Source: Pseudomonas sp. B20(2017) (lineage in GTDB: Bacteria; Pseudomonadota; Gammaproteobacteria; Pseudomonadales; Pseudomonadaceae). From it: a DNA stretch of 64,000 nt. Under the pieces are notes generated by a model. That model was given only the letters and a program-made list of their open reading frames with translations. It was not told the DNA's origin and made no database searches. The translations under genes and the position numbers were made by a program. Shown here piece after piece: positions 41,355 to 49,982 of the stretch; position 1 is the stretch's first letter; each line of letters begins with the position of its first letter. Location: contig NZ_NEJP01000012.1 in NCBI RefSeq assembly GCF_002113125.1, forward strand, positions 62,001-126,000. The letters are read 5' to 3'.

Positions 41355-42653
41355 CTATGCAGTTGTTTTTGGTTGAGTAGCGTTGAGCAGCGAGCGACCG
41401 ATGAAGTCCTTGTCGCCCGTGACACCCGGCAGGGTGAAGAAGTAACCGCCGCCGACCGGCTTGAGGTATTCCTCCAGCGGCTCGCCATTGAGGCGGGTCT
41501 GCACGGTGATGAAGCCTTTTTCCAGGTCGGCCTGGTAACAGATGAACAGCAGGCCCATGTCGAGCTGGCCGTTCTTGTTCACGCCGTTGGAGTAATTGAA
41601 CGGTCGGCGCAGGATCAGGTTGGCCTGGCTCGCGGCGGTGCGCGGATTGGCCAGGCGGATGTGCGCGTCGAGCTTGGTTAGTTTGCCTTCCGGGTCCTTG
41701 CTGTAATCCGGGACTTCGGTCTCATGGCTGGCGCCCATCGGCGCGCCGGTGGTTTTGACCCGGCCGATGATGCTTTCCTGTTCCTGCAACGGCGTGCGGT
41801 CCCAGCGTTCGACGAAATTGCGGATGATCCGCACCGCCTGATAGCTGCCGTGGGCCGCCCAGGCCGGTTCGTCGCTGCCCGGTTGCACCCAGACGATGCG
41901 ATCCATGGCCTTGCCGTCGTTGGAATCCGGGTTGGCCGAACCGTCGCGGAAACCCAGGAAGTTACGTGCTGATTGCGCTGGCACGCCGGGCTTGGCCGGG
42001 GCTTGCGGTGGCACGCTGCCTTCCTGTTTCCAGCGCACCAGCAGCAGGTCCGGCAAGTTTTTCACGATGTCGCGCAGGGCGTGGATATTGGTGTCGGCGG
42101 TGTTGGAACAGAACTGCAGGCTCAGGTCGCCGTGGCAGCAATCGGCTTCCAGTGCATCGTTGGGGAAACCGACCATGCGGATCAGGCGCTTGGGTTTGGC
42201 TGCGGCGAGGCCGAAGCGCTCGTCGAACAGCGATTCGCCCACCGATACGGTGATGGTCAGGTTGTCCGGCGTCACCACCGGGCCGAGGATGCCGGAATCC
42301 GGCGGCGGCAATTTCGGGTCGATCTGCGCCACCGGGCCACCCTTCATCAGGAACGCGATGCGCTCGTTGAGGGTGCGGAACAGGCGTTCGAGATCTTCAC
42401 GGTCGCTGGCCAGCACATCGAACGACACCAGCATGCCGGCCGCCGGACGCGGGGTGACGATGCCAGTCTGGTGCACACCATGGAAATCGTGGTGATCCTG
42501 GGTCTTGTCGCTGCTCGGCGCTTCGGTGACTTGCGCAGGCGCGGCGGCCATTGCCGGGCAGCTCAACGCTGTGCCGGCCAGTGCGACACCGGCGGCGCCC
42601 ATGCCCATCAGTACGCGGCGACGTTGCAGGTTGAAGTGTTCGGAATCGTTCAT
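41355..42653 (-). CDS. efeB: Deferrochelatase/heme peroxidase EfeB, Tat-exported
   Basis: A 432-residue dye-decolorising (DyP) peroxidase. The Tat signal is LQRRRVLMGMGAAGVALAG. The heme pocket motif GxxDG appears as FLGFRDGSANPD, and late segments such as IIRNFVERWDRTPLQEQE and FICYQADLEKGFITVQTRL are typical. EfeB is exported folded with heme, supports Fe(II) oxidation for the EfeU permease, and has been reported to release iron from heme. It is third in efeU-efeO-efeB-efeM. Confidence 0.92.
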   Translation of the reverse strand: MNDSEHFNLQRRRVLMGMGAAGVALAGTALSCPAMAAAPAQVTEAPSSDKTQDHHDFHGVHQTGIVTPRPAAGMLVSFDVLASDREDLERLFRTLNERIAFLMKGGPVAQIDPKLPPPDSGILGPVVTPDNLTITVSVGESLFDERFGLAAAKPKRLIRMVGFPNDALEADCCHGDLSLQFCSNTADTNIHALRDIVKNLPDLLLVRWKQEGSVPPQAPAKPGVPAQSARNFLGFRDGSANPDSNDGKAMDRIVWVQPGSDEPAWAAHGSYQAVRIIRNFVERWDRTPLQEQESIIGRVKTTGAPMGASHETEVPDYSKDPEGKLTKLDAHIRLANPRTAASQANLILRRPFNYSNGVNKNGQLDMGLLFICYQADLEKGFITVQTRLNGEPLEEYLKPVGGGYFFTLPGVTGDKDFIGRSLLNATQPKTTA

Positions 42654-42670
42654 CGGTATTCGTCTTCTGC

Positions 42671-43870
42671 TTACAGGCCGGAGAGGCCGAGGGCGGGATC
42701 AATGGCGTCGAGGGCGTCGGCCAGGGCCTTGGCCTTGTCGGCGATCTGCTTGCGTTGCTCACCGTTGACGGTGTCGTAACTGGCGTAGCCGTCCTTGACC
42801 TTGAAGCCGTTCAGCGTGGTATCGAAATCAGCCAGCGCGCTGTCGATTTTCGGCAGCAGGTCGGCGGCGGATTTGCTCAGCAGCGGACGCAGCAGTTCGA
42901 CGACTTTGTGCGCGGTTTCCTGATTGGCCGTGAAGCCGTTGAGATCGCTGTGGCTGTAGCGCTCCTCTTCGCCGCTGGCGGCGCGCACGTCGGCGAGGGT
43001 GTTGAGGTTGCGCACGACGATTTCCACCAGTTGCTCCGGCGGCAGCGACTGGGCCAGCAGTTGTTGTTTCAGCGTGGTGACGTTGTCGAGCAAGCCTTGG
43101 GCAATGGGCGTCAGGCCGTCGAGTCTGCGTTGCTGGAACAGCGCGTATTCGAGACGGTGGAAGCCGACGAAGGCCGGATCCTGCTCGCGTTTTTCGAAGT
43201 AATCGGCGCGGGCGTTGATGCTGTTGTCCAGCTCGGCCAGGCGTTGCGCGGCCGGGGCCAGACGCTGGTACGCGGCGCGGGCCGGCAAATACAAAGCCTG
43301 GGCCTGGGCCAGGTCGCCGCCGTCGATGGCTTGATTCAGCGCCGTCACGGCTTTGATCAGCGCGCTGCCGTGGCTGGCCAGATAAACCCGGAACTCCGAC
43401 AGCGGCCCGACAAAGGCAACCATCGACGGCTTGGCCTTGGCGGCGGCATCCGAGGCGGCGGTCGGCGTCACGTGCAGGGTGCCGCGCGGGTTGCTCAGCA
43501 GGCCGCAGGTGATGGCGTAGTCGCCGGGTTGCAGGTTGGCGTTGATCACCTGACTCAGGCCCGGCGCGATGTTCTCGCGCTCTTCGATCACCAGAACGCC
43601 GTCGAGGATTTCCCATTCCACCGCCCGGTCGGAGCGGTTGACGATGCGGAAACTGGCGTGACCGGCCGGGACGGTGAGGGCGTTCGGCACGCAACTGTGT
43701 GGATGGATGTTCACCACCACTTCGTCACGGTTGTGTTGACGTTTGGCGGCGGCCATTTTCGAGGCGTAGTAGAACAGGCCACCGGCGGCGATCATCACGA
43801 CCACCGAACCGGCCACCGCCCAGCGCAAGGCGCGGGGAGGCGAGGCCTGAGGAGTATTAGGCTTTGACAT
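42671..43870 (-). CDS. efeO: Iron uptake protein EfeO, cupredoxin plus M75 domains
   Basis: A 399-residue protein: an N-terminal membrane anchor or uncleaved signal (ALRWAVAGSVVVMIAAGGLF), a cupredoxin domain (HSCVPNALTVPAGHASFRIV ... YAITCGL, with VEWEILDGV), then the M75/imelysin domain with HxxE in FHRLEYALFQQ. It binds iron, and possibly copper, in the periplasm and passes it to EfeU. It starts 8 bp after efeU. The N-terminal frame has about 75 open codons upstream that overlap efeU and are not used. Confidence 0.92.
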   Translation of the reverse strand: MSKPNTPQASPPRALRWAVAGSVVVMIAAGGLFYYASKMAAAKRQHNRDEVVVNIHPHSCVPNALTVPAGHASFRIVNRSDRAVEWEILDGVLVIEERENIAPGLSQVINANLQPGDYAITCGLLSNPRGTLHVTPTAASDAAAKAKPSMVAFVGPLSEFRVYLASHGSALIKAVTALNQAIDGGDLAQAQALYLPARAAYQRLAPAAQRLAELDNSINARADYFEKREQDPAFVGFHRLEYALFQQRRLDGLTPIAQGLLDNVTTLKQQLLAQSLPPEQLVEIVVRNLNTLADVRAASGEEERYSHSDLNGFTANQETAHKVVELLRPLLSKSAADLLPKIDSALADFDTTLNGFKVKDGYASYDTVNGEQRKQIADKAKALADALDAIDPALGLSGL

Positions 43871-43878
43871 GAAGGCCC

Positions 43879-44718
43879 TTATTGGCTGGAAACGGAAGAC
43901 GATTGGGTGGCAGGCTTGGGCGCCGGCAGGAAGAACATGACCAGCGCCACCACCAGATAGATCAGGTATACGCCGAGGGTGCTGACGGTCGGTGCATCCT
44001 GATAACCGAACATGCCGGCCAGCACCGAGCCCAACGGGCCGTCCATCGGCAGTGTTGCGCTGAAGTCGAAGAGCACGGTTTGCAGGTGGTTCCACACCCC
44101 GGCTTCATGCAGCGCCTGCACCGAGTTGGCGAGAATCCCGGCGGCGACCACGAGGATGAAAAGCCCGGTCCAGCGGAAGAACGCCGACAGGTTCAAACGC
44201 ATGCTGCCGCTGTAGATCAGGAAGCCGACGATGATCGCCAGAATCAGCCCGAGCAGGGCGCCGATCGGCGCGGCGGGGCCTTCGCTCTGCTGGAACACGG
44301 CGAGCAGGAAGAACACGGTTTCCAGACCTTCCCGAGCCACGGCGAAGAACACCATGGCGATCAGCGCGATGACCTGATGCTTCGACGCGGTCAGTGCATG
44401 GTCGAGGGAGGCTTGTAGCGAATGCTTGATCGAACGCGCCACTTTGCGCATCCAGAACACCATCGAGCTGAGAATGCCCACCGCCACCAGTCCGACCACG
44501 CCTTCGAACAGTTCCTGCTGCTTTTGCGGGAATTCGGCACTGACCAGCTCCAGGCCACCACCGACCAGCAAGGCCAGCGCAGCGGCGAGAAACACGCCGA
44601 TCCACACCGCCGGCATCCACTGGCCACGGCCGGTCTGTTGCAGGTAACTGGCGATGATGCCAACGATCAGCGCGGCTTCGATGCCTTCGCGCAACATGAT
44701 TAAAAAGGGAACGAGCAT
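43879..44718 (-). CDS. efeU: Ferrous/ferric iron permease EfeU (FTR1 family)
   Basis: A 279-residue permease with about seven helices and the two REXXE iron motifs: REGIEAALIVG in TM1 and REGLETVFFLLA in TM4. The start chosen is MLVPFLIMLREGIE; 23 upstream codons are open but overlap the promoter. It is the first gene of the efeUOB-efeM operon, with a Fur box about 42 bp upstream. The operon serves iron uptake under acidic or iron-limited aerobic conditions. Confidence 0.93.
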   Translation of the reverse strand: MLVPFLIMLREGIEAALIVGIIASYLQQTGRGQWMPAVWIGVFLAAALALLVGGGLELVSAEFPQKQQELFEGVVGLVAVGILSSMVFWMRKVARSIKHSLQASLDHALTASKHQVIALIAMVFFAVAREGLETVFFLLAVFQQSEGPAAPIGALLGLILAIIVGFLIYSGSMRLNLSAFFRWTGLFILVVAAGILANSVQALHEAGVWNHLQTVLFDFSATLPMDGPLGSVLAGMFGYQDAPTVSTLGVYLIYLVVALVMFFLPAPKPATQSSSVSSQ

Positions 44719-44759
44719 TCGACGATCACTGTGTAACGAAATGAGGTTACAAGTTGTAA

Positions 44760-44778
44760 CATAATGAAAGTCATTCTC
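44760..44778. promoter_or_regulatory. Fur box upstream of efeU
   Basis: The 19-mer CATAATGAAAGTCATTCTC matches the GATAATGATAATCATTATC consensus at 15 of 19 positions by my count. It lies between the divergent efeU and araC-type genes, near the efeU promoter. Confidence 0.7.
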
Positions 44779-44897
44779 ACATGGCATCCATTGACATTTA
44801 CCTGAACCTCAGCTGAACGAGTCTGAACATCCACGTCGCCCAGCCAGCTGCGCTAAGATGCCCGCCACTCGAACAACAACAGGATTACGCGGGTTCC

Positions 44898-45914
44898 ATG
44901 TCGGAAAAAGACACCATCGCCATTCAACTGGTGCGCGAAGCACTGCTGCAAAGTTGTGCCCCGGGCGTGGCCACGGAAGAAGTCTTGAGCAAGGTCGGGA
45001 TCGATCCGGCGCTGCTGCCCACCGACGACGCTCGCGTGCCGGCCAGCCAGTACGCGCGGTTATGGCGCCTGTTGGCCAGGCGCGGTGATGACGAATTCTT
45101 TGGCATGGACCCGCGCAAGCTGAAATCCGGCAGCCTGGAATTCCTCTGCCGCAGCGCCATGGCCCAGCCGAATCTGGCAGCAGGGTTGAGCGCCGGGTTG
45201 AATTTCCTGTCGTTGATGCTTGAGCGCATGCCGGCGCAACTGGTGTATCAGCAAAGTCTGGCGGAGATCGTCCTGCTGGAAGACGACCCGGAACCGCGCC
45301 GCGCCTTCACCTATTTCACTTACTGGATGATCGTCCACGGCGTGGCGTGCTGGCTGGCGGGGCGGCGGATTCCGATCCTGGCCATCGAGCTGCGCTGCCC
45401 GGCGCCGGATTTCTGTGATGACTATCGGGTGATGTTCTCCGAGAACCTGCGCTTCGACCGACCGCGCACGCGGATGATCTTTGCCGCCGACGTGCTGGAT
45501 CTGCCGATCAAGCGCAGCACCGAGGAGTTGAAGCGCTTCCTCGCCCATGCTCCGGCCAACATTCTGGTGAAGTACCGCGACCCGGAAAGCCTTGCGAGCC
45601 GAATCAAGCAGGATCTGCGGCAGCTGGCCGCCGAACACTGGCCGGAAACCGACGCGCTGGCCCAGCAGTTGTGCATGTCGGCCTCGACCCTGCGCCGGCG
45701 TCTGGCGGAAGAAGGGCAGACCTATCAGGGTTTGAAGGACAGCGTGCGCAAGGAGCTGGCGATTACCTGGCTGGCGGAGCCTTCGATCAGCTTTGCCGAC
45801 ATCGCTACGCGGCTGGGGTTTGCCGATGCGAGTTCGTTCTACAAGGCGTTTCGCAAGTGGTCGGGGACCAATCCTGGGCACTATCGCAGCTTGATTCTCA
45901 ACGAAGCGGTCTGA
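44898..45914 (+). CDS. AraC-family regulator (OruR/arabinose-binding-like type)
   Basis: A 338-residue AraC regulator with the long N-terminal effector domain of the OruR-like branch (LSKVGIDPALLPTDDARVPA, SGSLEFLCRSAMAQPNLAAG) and a C-terminal pair of helix-turn-helices (QQLCMSASTLRRRLAEEGQT, then ISFADIATRLGFADASSFYK with FRKWSGTNPGHYR). It is oriented toward the branched-chain acyl-CoA operon that starts 277 bp downstream and is the best candidate for its regulator. The efe operon on the other side has its own Fur box. Confidence 0.88.
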   Translation: MSEKDTIAIQLVREALLQSCAPGVATEEVLSKVGIDPALLPTDDARVPASQYARLWRLLARRGDDEFFGMDPRKLKSGSLEFLCRSAMAQPNLAAGLSAGLNFLSLMLERMPAQLVYQQSLAEIVLLEDDPEPRRAFTYFTYWMIVHGVACWLAGRRIPILAIELRCPAPDFCDDYRVMFSENLRFDRPRTRMIFAADVLDLPIKRSTEELKRFLAHAPANILVKYRDPESLASRIKQDLRQLAAEHWPETDALAQQLCMSASTLRRRLAEEGQTYQGLKDSVRKELAITWLAEPSISFADIATRLGFADASSFYKAFRKWSGTNPGHYRSLILNEAV

Positions 45915-45946
45915 CCCACCGCTGACTCATCGCCCACCGCCAACTC

Positions 45947-46055
45947 TCGTTCCCACGCTCTGCGTGGGAATGCCTCAAGGGACGCTCTGCGTTCGAGCTC
46001 TGGAGGGGACGCGGAGCGTCCCGGGCTGCATTCCCACGCAGAGCGTGGGAACGAT
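45947..46055. repeat. REP-type palindrome, GTTCCCACGC family, copy 6
   Basis: TCTCGTTCCCACGCTCTGCG...CAGAGCGTGGGAACGATC between the araC-type gene and the acyl-CoA synthetase gene. The remainder of this 277-bp gap (46056-46191) carries the synthetase leader. Confidence 0.9.
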
Positions 46056-46167
46056 CAGCTGTAACGGGAATCTTGGCCAAACCAGTCATCCACTTTGAGG
46101 GCTTTGACCATTGCCGCAGCCGGCGTGCGGCGCGAGTATTCCTCTGTTGTTTACGGTTCCCCAACCT

Positions 46168-46175
46168 AATAAGAA
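46168..46175 (+). promoter_or_regulatory. Candidate Hfq/Crc motif in acyl-CoA synthetase leader
   Basis: AATAAGAA matches the A-A-N-A-A-N-A-A catabolite repression motif and lies just before AGAGGGA, 16 nt upstream of the ATG at 46192. Branched-chain acid catabolism is a known Crc target class in Pseudomonas. Confidence 0.4.
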
Positions 46176-46191
46176 CAGAGGGATTCTGGCA

Positions 46192-47856
46192 ATGCGCGAT
46201 TACTTGTCTGCCACCGCACAGTTTGATTATCAGCACACCGTGGACGCCGCACTCAGCGGCACGCTCGAGGCGCTCAACGCCTGCGTCGAATGTTGTGACC
46301 GGCACGCACTGCCGGGTCGCATCGCGCTGTTCTGGGAAGGCCGCGACGGCGCCAGTGCGACGTACACCTTCAGCGACCTGCAGGACAAAGCCGCGCGTTT
46401 CGCCAATTTCCTTCTCGCCCAGGGCGTGCAGAAGGGCGACAAGGTCGCCGGCCTGTTGCCGCGCAATATCGAATTGCTGATCACCGTGTTCGCCACCTGG
46501 CGCATCGGCGCGGTGTATCAACCGCTGTTCACCGCATTCGGCCCCAAAGCCCTCGAACATCGCCTGAACAGCTCCGGCGCCAAAGTCGTGGTGACTGACG
46601 CCGCCAACCGGCCGAAACTCAGCGAAGTCGCCGACTGCCCGACGCTGGTCACCGTCGGCGGCCCGAAAGGCCAGGGCATCGTCCGTGGCGATTTCAGTTT
46701 CTGGGCCGAGCTGCCCAATCATTCCAGTGTCTGCGAACCGGTGATGCTGACCGGCGAAGACCCGTTCCTGCTGATGTTCACCTCGGGCACCACCGGCCCG
46801 TCGAAGGCGCTGTCGGTGCCGCTCAAGGCAGTCGTCGCGTTCCAGAGCTACACCCGCGATGCCGTGGATCTGCGCCCGGAAGATGCGTTCTGGAACGTCG
46901 CCGATCCGGGCTGGGCCTACGGCATCTATTTTGGTGTGACCGGCCCGTTGTCGATGGGCCATCCGATCACGTTCTACGATGGCCCGTTCACCCTCGAAAG
47001 CACTTGCCGGGTAATCAACAAGTACGGGATCACCAACCTCACCGGTTCGCCCACGGCCTATCGCCTGCTGATTGCCGGCGGCGATGAGTTCGCCAAGTCG
47101 ATCAAGGGCAAACTGCGGATCGTCAGCAGCGCCGGCGAGCCGTTGAACCCGGAAGTGATTCGCTGGTTCGCCGACAACCTCGGCGTGGTCATTCACGATC
47201 ACTACGGCCAGACCGAACTGGGCATGGTGCTGTGCAACCACCACGGCCTTGAACACCCGATCCATCTTGGCGCCGCCGGTTTCGCCTCGCCGGGCCATCG
47301 CATCGTGGTGCTCGACGAGCAGAACAACGAACTCGGCGTCGGCCAGCCCGGCATCCTCGCCATCGACCGCACACAGTCGCCGATGTGCTGGTTCGCCGGG
47401 TATGAAGGCGCGCCGACCAAAGCCTTCGTCGGCAATTACTACCTGAGCGGCGACACCGTCGAGTGGAACCCGGACGGCAGCATCAGCTTCGTCGGTCGCA
47501 GCGACGACGTGATCACCACTTCCGGCTACCGGGTCGGCCCGTTCGACGTGGAAAGCGCGCTGATCGAGCACCCGGCGGTGGTCGAAGCCGCCGTGGTCGG
47601 CAAGCCGGATCCCGAGCGCACCGAACTGGTCAAAGCCTTCGTCGTGCTCAACCCGCAATACCGCGCCGAACCGGCGCTGGCCGAAGAACTGCGCCAGCAC
47701 GTGCGCAAGCGTCTGGCCGCGCATTCGTACCCTCGTGAAATCGAATTTGTCAGCGAGTTGCCAAAAACCCCGAGCGGCAAATTGCAGCGCTTTATCTTGC
47801 GCAACCAGGAAATCGCCAAGGCTCAAGAGGCTGCGGCGCACAACGTTTCAGCTTGA
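46192..47856 (+). CDS. Short/branched-chain acyl-CoA synthetase (AMP-forming)
   Basis: A 554-residue ANL-superfamily ligase: the P-loop-like LMFTSGTTGPSKALSVP near residue 205, HDHYGQTELGMVLCNHHG (adenylate binding), YLSGDTVEWNPDGSISFVGR with the Asp for ribose, and the C-terminal Lys in ELPKTPSGKLQRFILRN. The overall pattern is acetyl/propionyl-CoA synthetase-like. In P. putida the equivalent position (PP_2213, recalled) heads the isoleucine degradation genes, so it probably activates 2-methylbutyrate or a similar short branched acid. The start is MRDYLSATAQF; 27 upstream codons are not family-like. Confidence 0.88.
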   Translation: MRDYLSATAQFDYQHTVDAALSGTLEALNACVECCDRHALPGRIALFWEGRDGASATYTFSDLQDKAARFANFLLAQGVQKGDKVAGLLPRNIELLITVFATWRIGAVYQPLFTAFGPKALEHRLNSSGAKVVVTDAANRPKLSEVADCPTLVTVGGPKGQGIVRGDFSFWAELPNHSSVCEPVMLTGEDPFLLMFTSGTTGPSKALSVPLKAVVAFQSYTRDAVDLRPEDAFWNVADPGWAYGIYFGVTGPLSMGHPITFYDGPFTLESTCRVINKYGITNLTGSPTAYRLLIAGGDEFAKSIKGKLRIVSSAGEPLNPEVIRWFADNLGVVIHDHYGQTELGMVLCNHHGLEHPIHLGAAGFASPGHRIVVLDEQNNELGVGQPGILAIDRTQSPMCWFAGYEGAPTKAFVGNYYLSGDTVEWNPDGSISFVGRSDDVITTSGYRVGPFDVESALIEHPAVVEAAVVGKPDPERTELVKAFVVLNPQYRAEPALAEELRQHVRKRLAAHSYPREIEFVSELPKTPSGKLQRFILRNQEIAKAQEAAAHNVSA

Positions 47857-47872
47857 ATCCAAGGAAACTGTC

Positions 47873-48634
47873 ATGCAGATCGAGAACAAGGTTTTTATCG
47901 TCACCGGCGGCGCATCTGGCCTGGGTGCCGCCACCGCTGAATTGCTGGTGAGCGCCGGCGCCAAAGTGATGCTGGTGGACATGAACGCCGACGCCGTCGC
48001 CGCCCAGGCCCAGCGCCTCGGCGCGCAGAGCGTGGTGGCCGACATCAGCAACGAAGCCGCCGCCGAAGCCGCCGTGCAGGCGACCGTGAAAGCCTTCGGT
48101 AGCCTGACTGGTCTGGTGAACTGCGCCGGCATCGTTCGCGGCGAGAAGATCCTCGGCAAGAACGGTCCGCACGCCTTGTCCAGTTTCGCGCAGGTGATCA
48201 ACGTCAACCTGATCGGCAGCTTCAACATGCTGCGTCTCGCAGCGGCAGCGATTGCCGAAAGCGAAGCCAACGCCGACGGCGAGCGCGGTGTGATCATCAA
48301 CACCGCGTCGGTTGCGGCGTTCGACGGCCAGATCGGCCAGGCCGCGTATTCGGCGTCCAAAGGCGCGATTGCCAGCCTGACCCTGCCTGCCGCCCGCGAA
48401 CTGGCACGCTTCGGCATCCGCGTGATGACCATCGCCCCGGGCATTTTCGAAACCCCGATGATGGCCGGCATGACCCCGGAAGTGCGCGACTCGCTGGCCG
48501 CTGGCGTGCCGTTCCCGCCGCGTCTGGGCAAACCTGCCGAGTACGCCGCGCTGGTGCGGCATATCATTGAAAACAGCATGCTCAACGGCGAGGTGATCCG
48601 TCTCGACGGTGCCTTGCGCATGGCCGCCAAATAA
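47873..48634 (+). CDS. 3-hydroxy-2-methylbutyryl-CoA dehydrogenase-like SDR
   Basis: A 253-residue classical short-chain dehydrogenase close to HSD17B10/type II HADH. The cofactor motif is IVTGGASGLGAATAE, NAG is LVNCAGIV, and the catalytic Ser-Tyr-Lys are in IINTASVAAFDG and AAYSASKGA. The GERGVIINTASVAAFDGQIG loop fits that branch. It oxidises 2-methyl-3-hydroxybutyryl-CoA to 2-methylacetoacetyl-CoA in isoleucine breakdown. It is 16 bp after the synthetase and 12 bp before the thiolase. Confidence 0.88.
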   Translation: MQIENKVFIVTGGASGLGAATAELLVSAGAKVMLVDMNADAVAAQAQRLGAQSVVADISNEAAAEAAVQATVKAFGSLTGLVNCAGIVRGEKILGKNGPHALSSFAQVINVNLIGSFNMLRLAAAAIAESEANADGERGVIINTASVAAFDGQIGQAAYSASKGAIASLTLPAARELARFGIRVMTIAPGIFETPMMAGMTPEVRDSLAAGVPFPPRLGKPAEYAALVRHIIENSMLNGEVIRLDGALRMAAK

Positions 48635-48646
48635 GGAGGATTTCCC

Positions 48647-49840
48647 ATGACCATCTCCAACGATCCGATTGTCATCGTCAGCGCCGTCCGCACCCCGATG
48701 GGCGGTTTTCAGGGCGAACTGAAAAGCCTGACCGCGCCACAACTCGGCGCTGCCGCGATCAAGGCTGCGGTCGAACGCGCCGGTGTCGCCGCCGATGCGG
48801 TCGATGAAGTGCTGTTCGGCTGCGTACTGCCGGCCGGTCTCGGCCAGGCGCCTGCGCGTCAGGCTGCGCTGGGCGCGGGGCTGGATAAATCCACCCGCTG
48901 CACCACGATCAACAAGATGTGCGGCTCGGGCATGGAAACCACGATTCTGGCCCACGACATGCTGCTGGCCGGCAGCGCCGATGTGGTGATCGCCGGCGGC
49001 ATGGAAAGCATGTCCAACGCGCCGTACCTGCTGGATCGCGCCCGTGCCGGTTACCGCATGGGCCACGGCCGGGTGCTGGACTCGATGTTCCTCGACGGCC
49101 TCGAAGACGCCTACGACAAGGGTCGCCTGATGGGCACCTTCGCCGAGGATTGCGCCGAAACCAACGACTTCAGCCGCGAGGCTCAGGATGCTTTTGCCAT
49201 CGCCTCGACCACCCGCGCCCAGCAGGCGATCAAGGACGGCAGCTTCAAGGCTGAAATCGTTCCGCTGACTGTGACCGTCGGCAAAGAACAGGTTGTGATC
49301 AGCAACGACGAACAGCCGCCAAAAGCCAAACTGGACAAGATCGCCTCGCTGAAACCGGCGTTCCGCGAGGGCGGTACCGTGACCGCAGCCAACTCCAGCT
49401 CGATCTCCGACGGCGCCGCGGCGCTGGTGCTGATGCGTCAGTCGCAAGCGCAGAAACAGGGTCTGAAACCGCTGGCGGTGATTCACGGCCACGCAGCCTT
49501 CGCTGACACCCCGGGCCTGTTCCCGGTGGCACCGATTGGCGCGATCAAGAAGCTGATGAAGAAAACCGGCTGGTCGCTGGATCAGGTCGATCTGTTCGAA
49601 GTCAACGAAGCCTTCGCCGTGGTCGGCATGGCGGCGATGACCCACCTGGAAATCCCTCACGACAAGCTCAACATCCACGGCGGCGCCTGCGCCCTCGGTC
49701 ATCCGATCGGTGCGTCTGGCGCGCGGATTCTGGTGACTTTGCTCTCGGCCCTGCGCCAGAAAGGCCTGAAGCGCGGCGTCGCGGCGATCTGCATCGGCGG
49801 CGGCGAAGCTACGGCGATGGCCGTGGAATGCCTCTACTAA
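48647..49840 (+). CDS. Acetyl-CoA C-acyltransferase (2-methylacetoacetyl-CoA thiolase)
   Basis: A 397-residue thiolase: the nucleophilic Cys in INKMCGSGMETT (about residue 92), NEAFAVVGMAA, the catalytic His in GGACALGHPIGASGAR, and the second Cys in AAICIGGGEATAMA. The first Cys motif reads C-G-S-G-M where most thiolases have C-A/S-S-G. In this operon it should split 2-methylacetoacetyl-CoA into acetyl-CoA and propionyl-CoA. TAAGGAGG sits at the SDR stop just upstream, giving a strong ribosome site. Confidence 0.9.
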   Translation: MTISNDPIVIVSAVRTPMGGFQGELKSLTAPQLGAAAIKAAVERAGVAADAVDEVLFGCVLPAGLGQAPARQAALGAGLDKSTRCTTINKMCGSGMETTILAHDMLLAGSADVVIAGGMESMSNAPYLLDRARAGYRMGHGRVLDSMFLDGLEDAYDKGRLMGTFAEDCAETNDFSREAQDAFAIASTTRAQQAIKDGSFKAEIVPLTVTVGKEQVVISNDEQPPKAKLDKIASLKPAFREGGTVTAANSSSISDGAAALVLMRQSQAQKQGLKPLAVIHGHAAFADTPGLFPVAPIGAIKKLMKKTGWSLDQVDLFEVNEAFAVVGMAAMTHLEIPHDKLNIHGGACALGHPIGASGARILVTLLSALRQKGLKRGVAAICIGGGEATAMAVECLY

Positions 49841-49859
49841 AGCTCGTGCATCTCCGATT

Positions 49860-49948
49860 GTGGGAGCGGGCTTGCTCGCGAAAGCGTCCTATCAGCCAAC
49901 ACTTACTGTGCTGATCCACCGCTTTCGCGAGCAAGCCCGCTCCCACAG
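49860..49948. repeat. REPIN, GTGGGAGCGGGC family, copy 9
   Basis: TGTGGGAGCGGGCTTGCTCG and its inverse separate the thiolase and acyl-CoA dehydrogenase genes inside an otherwise tight operon. Confidence 0.9.
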
Positions 49949-49982
49949 GTGATAGGCGGTGCCAATAGAACAAGGATTCACC

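Noticed and set aside
45898..49702. Minus-strand open frames of 647 and 636 codons over the acyl-CoA synthetase, SDR and thiolase genes
   Set aside because: Antisense shadows. The plus-strand genes have clear active-site motifs and tight operon spacing.
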